The notes under the pieces are model-generated. The model was not told the DNA's origin and did no database searches. It was given only the letters and a program-made list of their open reading frames with translations. From Planctomycetaceae bacterium (GTDB lineage Bacteria; Planctomycetota; Planctomycetia; Pirellulales; UBA1268), in contig JABHNP010000277.1 of NCBI GenBank assembly GCA_018694455.1, forward strand, positions 1 through 8,089: a stretch of 8,089 nucleotides of DNA, read 5' to 3'. Shown piece after piece: positions 1 to 5,371 of this stretch; the first letter of the stretch is position 1, and every line of letters starts with the position of its first letter. The translations under genes and the position numbers were made by a program.

Positions 1-605
1 AGCAGGCCGTGTACACGCGGAAGGGGTGCGAGCGGTGTATTCGCTGGGCTTTTGAGTACACGCGTCGAAGAGACAGCCCTCAAAAGACACTTACGCTCGT
101 TGCGAAAACAAATGTCCTGACGTTTGGCCATGATCTTTGGTGGCGAACGTTTCAAGAGGTTGCCAAGGAATATCCGGACGTCAAAACTGACTACAACCAT
201 GTCGATGCATGCTGCATGTGGATGGTGAAGAACCCCGACGCATATGATGTGATTGTGACAACAAATATGTTCGGTGACATCATTACGGACCTCGGTGGGA
301 TTCTTCAGGGCGGTATGGGTGTTGCAGCAGGTGGTAATCTAAATCCAGACGCTGATGGGGTCAGCATGTTTGAGCCGATGGGAGGGAGCGCGCCGAAATA
401 TACCGGCCTCAACAAAATCAATCCGATAGCAGCCATCAATGCCATGGCAATGCTTCTGGAACATTCGGGGCAGCCACAAGCTGCCGCTCGTATCGATCGA
501 GCTGTTGCATCTGTGACTGGCACAAAGATGCAGAGTCAGGCCGCAGGGCGTATGGGCTTTGGGACAAGTGAGGTCGGTGATCTCGTGGTTGCCGCCCTCA
601 AGTAG
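1..605 (+). CDS. Isocitrate/isopropylmalate-family dehydrogenase (3-isopropylmalate dehydrogenase-like), 5' partial
   Basis: This is the C-terminal part of an NAD(P)-dependent beta-decarboxylating dehydrogenase. The frame is open to the left edge (CAG GCC before the GTG at 9), so that GTG is an internal Val codon and the true start lies outside the window. About 200 residues are visible. Residues are numbered from that codon. NMFGDIITD at 86-94, followed by GG..QGGMGV, fits the family signature around the metal-binding Asp residues. FEPMGGSAPKYTG (121-133) is the nucleotide-binding loop region, in the GGSAPKYTG variant rather than the HGSAPD of classical LeuB. KTNV at 33-36 resembles the K-x-N-V of isopropylmalate enzymes more than the KGNI of isocitrate enzymes. 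The C-terminal GTSEVGDLV is also typical. Family membership is clear. The substrate (3-isopropylmalate, tartrate or isocitrate) is inferred, with isopropylmalate most likely. It ends at TAG and converges on the oxidoreductase. Confidence 0.9.
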   Translation, partial: QAVYTRKGCERCIRWAFEYTRRRDSPQKTLTLVAKTNVLTFGHDLWWRTFQEVAKEYPDVKTDYNHVDACCMWMVKNPDAYDVIVTTNMFGDIITDLGGILQGGMGVAAGGNLNPDADGVSMFEPMGGSAPKYTGLNKINPIAAINAMAMLLEHSGQPQAAARIDRAVASVTGTKMQSQAAGRMGFGTSEVGDLVVAALK

Positions 606-613
606 AAAGAACA

Positions 614-633
614 CAATTAAAGGGTTTTAATTG
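614..633. terminator. AT-rich 8-bp inverted repeat between convergent genes, candidate bidirectional terminator
   Basis: CAATTAAA (614-621) and TTTAATTG (626-633) are perfect inverted arms around the 4-base loop GGGT. The element lies between the TAG of the + strand dehydrogenase (605) and overlaps the TAA stop (627-629) of the - strand oxidoreductase. This is the place for a shared terminator. The stem is entirely A/T apart from one C/G pair, and the flanking T-runs are only moderate on either strand, so intrinsic termination would be weak. Confidence 0.4.
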
Positions 634-1640
634 ATTCTTGTTACAACTCGCTGGCCTGTTTGCTGGCTTTTGGTTGCGGCGTCAACAATCTCTATGGCCC
701 GCATGATGTCATGAAGGCTTCCCGTTCGCCGCACGAGACTCATCGTTGATCGATGAAATTGGAGCAGCATGGATTCATCGACTGGTCGTTCACTTTCTAA
801 TGATTCCTGATGTCTTCCAGCTTCATCAAACCAAACAAGGTTCGTTGGGGGGTCGATAAATGCAATGCCTCGCTCGCACGCAACCTGCAATGCAGCTGGG
901 GGGCGAAAAGCAACTGCTTCCTGCCATGATGAAGGAATGTATCGGCCATAGCTAATCTGGGCGAAGGCTCGAGTTGCAGAATCTTTAGCTCCCGCGAAGG
1001 CGAGGTTCATCATTTGGTAGTCAGAATTGTCATCTTGGCAATCCCTGTGTCGTACAGAGACAACACTGGTTGGCTCGTTGTTTACAACATAACGGCACCA
1101 ATCGACCATTTCGAGAAGATCCCAGTTGTCATTACCTGCCGTGCGCACAGATCGTCTTGCGTGTTCAGATGGTTGCGGCTGACGATGGTGACAAAAGAGC
1201 ATTTTGGGGCGACCAAGTTGGGTTGCAATGAGTTCTTTTAGCCGAACCGTTGCGGGGGCATGCCTCCGCGATAGCTCAGCCATAAATGCGATGCCAGAGG
1301 ATTCAACCCGACTAAAAAGATGGCTTAATTGGTCTCGGCATGCTGGAAGAGAAGCTGCTGAATACACAGCCTTTCCTGCGTCACATGCGGCGAGTATCGG
1401 CGCGGTTCCATACCATTGATCTGCAAGACAAAGAACGGCATCGATGTCCATTCGGCCTGACATAACCCTAAAGCCATCAACGGCTTCGGCATGAAGTTCA
1501 GAAGCTGCACGGGAAGCTCGGTGAGAAACTTGCTCGCAGATTGCCCGAACCTCGAATCGATCTGCAAGAGATCGAATTGCCGGGAGATGTTGTGACTCCC
1601 AGCGATCGCCAAGGCCAACAATTGCAACACCTAGTCTCAT
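627..1640 (-). CDS. Gfo/Idh/MocA-family oxidoreductase, atypical catalytic motif
   Basis: A 337-residue protein, normal length for the family. The N-terminal Rossmann fold begins GVAIVGLGDRWESQHLPAI (residues 4-22), with the dinucleotide-loop glycines at 9 and 11. The expected beta-alpha repeat follows, with IDAVLCLADQWYG at 66-78. The C-terminal half shows family hallmarks: AELSRRHAPA at 121-130, DLLEMVDWCRYVVNNEP at 174-190, and a helix near the end (DIMRAIEIVDAA, 311-322). The EKP-type motif that normally carries the catalytic Lys is replaced by SAASLP (94-99). The HxxD-like motif has EMVD (177-180), keeping Asp but lacking His. It may therefore bind a dinucleotide without classic dehydrogenase chemistry, or may have changed substrate. 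Its ATG overlaps the purD stop by four bases (ATGA), which predicts translational coupling. A GAAGG lies about 7 bases before the start. The substrate is unknown. Confidence 0.85.
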   Translation of the reverse strand: MRLGVAIVGLGDRWESQHLPAIRSLADRFEVRAICEQVSHRASRAASELHAEAVDGFRVMSGRMDIDAVLCLADQWYGTAPILAACDAGKAVYSAASLPACRDQLSHLFSRVESSGIAFMAELSRRHAPATVRLKELIATQLGRPKMLFCHHRQPQPSEHARRSVRTAGNDNWDLLEMVDWCRYVVNNEPTSVVSVRHRDCQDDNSDYQMMNLAFAGAKDSATRAFAQISYGRYIPSSWQEAVAFRPPAALQVACERGIAFIDPPTNLVWFDEAGRHQESLESERPVDESMLLQFHRSTMSLVRRTGSLHDIMRAIEIVDAATKSQQTGQRVVTRIN

Positions 1641-2992
1641 GCTGTGCCTTCAGGAGGTGATGAGCTCGATTCAGCCGATTCTGCGGCAACTTGTTCGTGT
1701 TCGTGCCGTAAGCCTTTGTCGGCGATGTCTTTTCGGCACCAGGCACCTCGCCAGCGAATTTCTTTGACACCTTCATACGCTTTCAGTTTGGCACGTGCTA
1801 GAGATTCTGCATGAGCAGTCACTCCTAGCACACGGCCACCGGCTGAAAGAATTGCTCTTGGATCGTCGGGGTTTGTCGACGTTGCAGCATGGAAGACAAC
1901 AACATTTTCGAGTTGACGAGCCTGTTCAAGTCCCCGAATAGCATGCCCCTTTTCTACGGTTCCTGGATATCCCTCCGAAGCCATAACGACAGTGACACTT
2001 GCACCAGATTTCCAGTTCGGCGGAGGTATTTCATTGAGCCGCCGATCAACAGCAGCGTCAAGAAGTTCGAGCAGGCTTGATTCCAGCCGGATACAGAGAG
2101 CTTGGCACTCAGGGTCACCAAAACGGACGTTAAATTCGAGAACCTTTGGGCCTTGTGACGTGAGCATGAGGCCAGCATAAAGAATCCCATGAAACGGTGT
2201 TCGGCGCCGACGCATGCCGTGAACAGTTGGGACGAGTATCTGCTCCTCGATTTCAGTCATGAGTGATTGCGTGACAAAGGGAGCAGGGCAGAAAGCACCC
2301 ATGCCACCAGTGTTTGGTCCCCGGTCACCGTCGAGTGCAGCTTTGTGGTCTTGGAGTGGTGGTAGCGTCACGATGGTTCGACCATCTGTGATGGCAATAA
2401 CGCTCACCTCGATGCCATCAAGTCGTTCTTCAATAAGAACTCCAGATGCGGCATCACGAAATTGTGGATCTCGCTGTAATTGGCTGATTGCATCAAGAGC
2501 TTCTTCACGGTTACTGCAAACAAAAACACCCTTTCCTGCCGCAAGTCCGTCGGCCTTCACAACAACCGGCTCATCTTCACGGGACTCAAGGAAATCACGA
2601 GCTTTATCGAGGGAATTGAATTGTCGGTACGTTGCGGTCGGTATGTCGTTGGTATGAAGCAGTTCTTTACAGAAAATTTTACTGCCTTCAAGTTGGGCTG
2701 CTTGGCCGCTTGGACCAAAGGCTCGGATGCCTGCTTCAGTGAGTGTGTCGACAAGTCCGTTGACGAGCGGCGCTTCGGGCCCAACGACAACAAGGTCGAT
2801 ATCGTGTTGCTTGACGGCCTGTAAGACGGCATCGCTATCCGTTGGGCTAATTGGCAGATTTGTTGCTTCGAGTGCAGTACCTGCATTTCCAGGCGCGGCA
2901 AAAACACGGGCGCCGTCGCGTGCTAGTTTCCAAGCAAGGGCATGCTCTCGTCCCCCGTTACCGACAATAAGTACATTTTTTGATCTTTGCAT
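1637..2992 (-). CDS. purD: Phosphoribosylamine--glycine ligase (GAR synthetase)
   Basis: PurD joins 5-phosphoribosylamine and glycine using ATP to make glycinamide ribonucleotide, an early step of cytoplasmic de novo purine synthesis. The 451 residues show the ATP-grasp family in order: NGGREHALAWKL (12-23), GPEAPLVNGL (71-80), FGPSGQAAQLEGSK (92-105), VVVKADGLAAGKGVFV (143-158, the ATP-binding glycine loop), LPPLQDHKAALDGDRGPNTGG (210-230), and EFNVRFGDPE (286-295, with metal ligands expected at E286 and N288). The C-terminal domain runs through GYPGTVEKGH (341-350). Family members usually end near 420-430 residues. Here about 20 extra residues rich in Glu/Ser/Pro (from about 430) form a probably disordered tail. 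The ATG at 2992 directly precedes the conserved first strand (NVLIVGNGGREHA), so the start is secure, although no Shine-Dalgarno is visible. It is the first gene of a two-gene - strand unit. Confidence 0.97.
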   Translation of the reverse strand: MQRSKNVLIVGNGGREHALAWKLARDGARVFAAPGNAGTALEATNLPISPTDSDAVLQAVKQHDIDLVVVGPEAPLVNGLVDTLTEAGIRAFGPSGQAAQLEGSKIFCKELLHTNDIPTATYRQFNSLDKARDFLESREDEPVVVKADGLAAGKGVFVCSNREEALDAISQLQRDPQFRDAASGVLIEERLDGIEVSVIAITDGRTIVTLPPLQDHKAALDGDRGPNTGGMGAFCPAPFVTQSLMTEIEEQILVPTVHGMRRRRTPFHGILYAGLMLTSQGPKVLEFNVRFGDPECQALCIRLESSLLELLDAAVDRRLNEIPPPNWKSGASVTVVMASEGYPGTVEKGHAIRGLEQARQLENVVVFHAATSTNPDDPRAILSAGGRVLGVTAHAESLARAKLKAYEGVKEIRWRGAWCRKDIADKGLRHEHEQVAAESAESSSSPPEGTA

Positions 2993-3106
2993 GAAAAGTT
3001 GTCTGTCTGTGGTTAGAAATTCGACGGCTCGTAGTATTGTGAGTCTGTGGTGGTATTCGTCAATTCTGAACTAATTTTGGCAAAAGTATCCAAGGTTTTC
3101 GTGAGA

Positions 3107-3126
3107 TTTTCAAAATGCCTTGAAAA
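3107..3126. repeat. Perfect 7-bp inverted repeat, 6-base spacer (candidate operator)
   Basis: TTTTCAA (3107-3113) and TTGAAAA (3120-3126) are exact inverted copies around AATGCC. The AT-rich arms and the absence of a following T-tract fit a protein-binding palindrome better than a terminator. It lies about 50 bases upstream of the candidate -35 box for the respiratory cluster and also upstream of purD. A copy of TTCGTGA (3098-3104) lies immediately to its left, and the same 7-mer forms an arm of the second inverted repeat at 3212-3231. Confidence 0.4.
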
Positions 3127-3174
3127 CAGTTCAAAAGGAGGGGGGCGGGGAAGGTAATCCTCCTCCATTCGACG

Positions 3175-3202
3175 TTGACACCTACGCTGTGATAGATAAA
3201 GT
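3175..3202 (+). promoter_or_regulatory. Candidate sigma-70-type promoter for the Rieske/cytochrome b cluster
   Basis: A consensus TTGACA occurs at 3175-3180, and TAAAGT (four of six matches to TATAAT) at 3197-3202, separated by 16 bases. Transcription would start around 3209-3212, right at the inverted repeat 3212-3231. The -35 box is perfect, but the -10 is imperfect and the spacer is one base short of ideal. Confidence 0.4.
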
Positions 3203-3211
3203 TAGATAGAG

Positions 3212-3231
3212 TTCGTGAAAAAAATCACGAA
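3212..3231. repeat. Perfect 7-bp inverted repeat, A6 loop, at the predicted transcript start
   Basis: TTCGTGA (3212-3218) and TCACGAA (3225-3231) are exact inverted arms around six A residues. If the promoter at 3175-3202 is real, this is either an operator overlapping the start site or a 5'-end stem-loop of the mRNA. It has the same 7-6-7 geometry as the repeat at 3107-3126, and its left arm recurs as a direct copy at 3098-3104. No T-run follows, so it is not an intrinsic terminator. Confidence 0.45.
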
Positions 3232-3393
3232 GTGGCCCAATGCCCGTAAAAATGGATTTTTGTGCGGAATAACTGGGTCTGGCAGAACCTAGCTGTAGGA
3301 GAGTTTTGTTGGAAACGTTCATTGAGTTCTCAAATACTCTGTGTTGTGCCGCTGGTTCAGGGATGTCGCATTGCAGTTGGGCGAAGGTGCTTA

Positions 3394-4467
3394 ATGGCTG
3401 AAAAGAAAAAGATGTCAGTGGCGGACATATTGGCTGCAGCGAGAGCTGATAAGCAGTCTGCCACGGAACCTGAAAAACCGGTAATAGAGTCTGAAGCCGT
3501 AGCTTCTGATGTTTCCGATAATAGTGCAGACGAATCAATGGCTTCTGAAGTCCCTGAGCCTGTAGCAAAACCTTCGGTATCGAAGCCGGGCTCATCTGGG
3601 CGGCCGAGCGTTCAGGAAATGCTTGCCATGGCGAGGGCTAACAAAGCGAAGCCTTCCGAGGGGCCGAAGGCTACACCGAAGCCAGCAGCCAAGCAGCCTG
3701 CTGCGAAAAAAACGGCGACTGCGAAGCCGTCTCCGGTAGATGGTGCGAAGAAGAACGTGCAGCGAGATACGGCGAGCATTTTGGCAGCAGCGAGGGGCGG
3801 TGCCAAACCTGGCCCTGTGAGCAAGGCCGAGGCCCCAGCCTTTTCAAAGCCAACTGCAAAACCCATCGCAAGGAAGGTTGCCAAAACTCCGTCTCGGCCA
3901 GTTCCGCCTCGGCCTGTTCGCCCAAAACAAGAGAAAGCCAGTAAAACCGCTGCTGCTGATGATAGGCGTGGGTTTCTGTCTTACACAGTCGGTTCATTTA
4001 TGGCGGTCGGGTTTACTGCACTGTCAGCTACGACAGGACTGTTCAGCCTTGGGTTAGCACGATTCTTCTTCCCAAATGTGCTCGCAGAACCCCCAAGTCG
4101 ATTTAAGGTTGGTAGCAAAGAAGGTTTTCCGTCCGGAGTCGTTGAAACAAAGTTCGTCGCTCAATATGGCGTGTGGGTTGTGAATGCTGACTTCGAGGGC
4201 ATTCAGCAGATTTATGCCCTTAAAACGGTTTGTACCCACTTAGGCTGCACGCCCAATTGGCTTGAGGCTGAGCAAAAATTTAAGTGCCCGTGTCACGGTA
4301 GTGGTTTTTATAAAGACGGAATAAATTTCGAGGGACCTGCCCCTCGACCACTTGAGCGATACGCGATAAGCATCGCCGGTGACGGGCAACTCGAAGTCGA
4401 CAAGAGTAAATCATTTCAAGAAGAACTCGGGCAGTGGAATGATCCAGCTTCATACGTTACTGCCTGA
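3394..4467 (+). CDS. Rieske [2Fe-2S] iron-sulfur protein with long N-terminal extension
   Basis: This is the Rieske subunit of a quinol-oxidising cytochrome b complex, 357 residues. The cluster-binding motifs are intact: CTHLGC (280-285) and CPCHGSG (298-304). The ligands are expected to be C280, H282, C298 and H301, with a C285-C300 disulfide. A single membrane anchor spans about 195-228. RRGFL at 191-195 directly before it fits a twin-arginine signal, as expected for a Rieske protein folded before export. The first 190 residues are rich in Ala, Lys, Pro and Ser and should be cytoplasmic and mostly disordered. They carry three related short motifs (ADILAAAR at 10-17, QEMLAMAR at 74-81, ASILAAAR at 127-134). 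The ATG at 3394 is preferred: it sits just before the first motif, with GAAGG 6 bases upstream. The ATG at 3412, starting at MSVADIL, is an alternative. The family's usual length is about 160-200, so this is nearly double. First gene of the cluster. Confidence 0.95.
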   Translation: MAEKKKMSVADILAAARADKQSATEPEKPVIESEAVASDVSDNSADESMASEVPEPVAKPSVSKPGSSGRPSVQEMLAMARANKAKPSEGPKATPKPAAKQPAAKKTATAKPSPVDGAKKNVQRDTASILAAARGGAKPGPVSKAEAPAFSKPTAKPIARKVAKTPSRPVPPRPVRPKQEKASKTAAADDRRGFLSYTVGSFMAVGFTALSATTGLFSLGLARFFFPNVLAEPPSRFKVGSKEGFPSGVVETKFVAQYGVWVVNADFEGIQQIYALKTVCTHLGCTPNWLEAEQKFKCPCHGSGFYKDGINFEGPAPRPLERYAISIAGDGQLEVDKSKSFQEELGQWNDPASYVTA

Positions 4468-4520
4468 GGCACAATACAGACGCGCGATCGGTGTAATTTT
4501 TTTTAACTGGGCTTAAAGCA

Positions 4521-5294
4521 ATGGCTATTGGCGAAACAATCCGGAACTCACAGATTTGGAAGAGTATCTTTCGGCATCCGATGCCATTAGATCGTCGAAA
4601 TCGTATTGTTGTCATGCTGACGAATTTCTTCCTTCATCTTCACCCTGTTTCGATCAAGAAACAGGGTATCGCGCTCTCGTTTACATGGTGTATGGGCGGA
4701 GTTACTTTTTTCCTGTTTCTTGTTGAAACGGTGACGGGTGTGCTTTTGATGTTCTATTACCGCCCAACGCTTGAGTGGGCGTACAACGATATTCTTGCAT
4801 TACGTGATGTCACGAGTCTTGGCATTCTTCGGGAGTTGCACCGGTGGGGTGCCCACGCAATGGTCATTACGACATGGCTTCACATGTACCGAGTGTTCCT
4901 CACGGGTAGTTACAAGCCTCCCCGAGAATTTAATTGGGTGATCGGAGTCATCTTGCTTTTGCTTACCCTGCTGCTTTCCTTTACCGGGTACCTGCTTCCG
5001 TGGGATCAACTTGCTATCTGGGCGATCACAGTTGGTTCGAATATGGCACGCGCAACGCCAATCCTTGGCTATGAGGGCCCAGGCTCACAGTTGTTAACAA
5101 TTGGCGGCATCGACATGATCACGGATGGATCTGATGCTCGCTTTGGTTTGCTCGGAGCGAGGTTTGTTGGCGAAGAAACACTGAATAGATTCTACGTGCT
5201 GCACTGTATTGCCATTCCTCTTGCTACAGCGCTTTTGTTGGCTATTCACTTTTGGCGGGTTCGCAAAGACGGTGGTATTAGTGGGCCGCTGTGA
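4521..5294 (+). CDS. Cytochrome b6-like subunit (cytochrome b N-terminal half)
   Basis: A 257-residue, four-helix membrane protein carrying hemes bL and bH of the Rieske/cyt b complex. The heme ligands are visible: H107 and H121 in HRWGAHAMV...LHMYRV, and H228 and H243 in FYVLHC...AIHFWR. The second pair is 15 positions apart, as in b6 proteins (14 in mitochondrial-type cytochrome b). FYYRPT (78-83), FTGYLLPWDQ (154-163) and the C-terminal ISGPL also match b6, so the split from the C-terminal half falls where it does in b6f complexes. Cys57 in TWCMGG lies at the position of the Cys that attaches heme c_i in b6f (see findings). It starts at ATG 53 bases after the Rieske stop, with no clear Shine-Dalgarno. 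The N-terminal 45 residues are longer than those of plant b6. Confidence 0.95.
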   Translation: MAIGETIRNSQIWKSIFRHPMPLDRRNRIVVMLTNFFLHLHPVSIKKQGIALSFTWCMGGVTFFLFLVETVTGVLLMFYYRPTLEWAYNDILALRDVTSLGILRELHRWGAHAMVITTWLHMYRVFLTGSYKPPREFNWVIGVILLLLTLLLSFTGYLLPWDQLAIWAITVGSNMARATPILGYEGPGSQLLTIGGIDMITDGSDARFGLLGARFVGEETLNRFYVLHCIAIPLATALLLAIHFWRVRKDGGISGPL

Positions 5295-5348
5295 TTGAGT
5301 GATGAGTTGTATTTGTTATGGCGTGCTTGGGTTTTGTAGTTAGTAGTC

Positions 5349-5366
5349 ACGATTGAAAGTAATCGT
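5349..5366 (+). promoter_or_regulatory. Inverted repeat just before the start codon of the second cytochrome b subunit
   Basis: ACGATT (5349-5354) and AATCGT (5361-5366) are perfect 6-bp inverted arms around GAAAGT. The hairpin would end 5 bases before the ATG at 5372, in the position a ribosome binding site would occupy. No Shine-Dalgarno is otherwise visible. A role in controlling translation is inference, and a 6-bp repeat could occur by chance. Confidence 0.3.
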
Positions 5367-5371
5367 TCACA

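Larger units (their letters stand above)
2993..3393. other. Divergent intergenic region between purD and the Rieske gene
   Basis: This 401-base stretch holds no gene that I can support. An open frame continues upstream of the Rieske start to a GTG at 3262, but its translation resembles nothing in the family and lacks a ribosome site. The region should hold promoters for both directions. For the + strand there is a TTGACA box at 3175-3180. For purD I found only a weak TTGACG on the - strand (near 3055-3065) with no good -10 partner. Other structure includes two perfect 7-6-7 inverted repeats (3107-3126 and 3212-3231) and a G-rich stretch (3137-3154). If the candidate promoter is used, the Rieske mRNA would have a leader of roughly 180 nt. 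Confidence 0.6.

Noticed and set aside
2259..2657. 132-residue + strand open frame inside purD
   Set aside because: It is fully antisense to conserved ATP-grasp motifs of PurD and has Ser/Arg-rich composition without domain features.
3000..3080. Promoter for purD on the - strand (TTGACG box)
   Set aside because: No acceptable -10 sequence occurs at 16-18 bases from the TTGACG, so I do not list it as a feature.
3262..3393. In-frame upstream extension of the Rieske gene to a GTG (44 more residues)
   Set aside because: The extra residues look unlike the tail that follows, no ribosome site precedes the GTG, and the stretch lies in the leader region. The ATG at 3394 fits better.
3182..3595. 137-residue open frame on the - strand antisense to the Rieske gene start
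   Set aside because: It overlaps the well-supported Rieske coding sequence, has no recognisable domain, and looks like a frame shadow of the biased Ala/Lys/Pro codons.
3612..3884. 90-residue hydrophobic open frame on the - strand within the Rieske tail
   Set aside because: The Ala/Gly/Phe-rich translation is the expected antisense shadow of Lys/Ala/Pro-rich codons, not an independent gene.
4480..4517. Possible terminator or attenuator between the Rieske and b6-like genes (T8 run at 4497-4504)
   Set aside because: The stem before the T-run is imperfect (AATACA with TGTAATT, one bulge) and overlaps the T-run. The two genes must be expressed together, so a strong terminator is unlikely.
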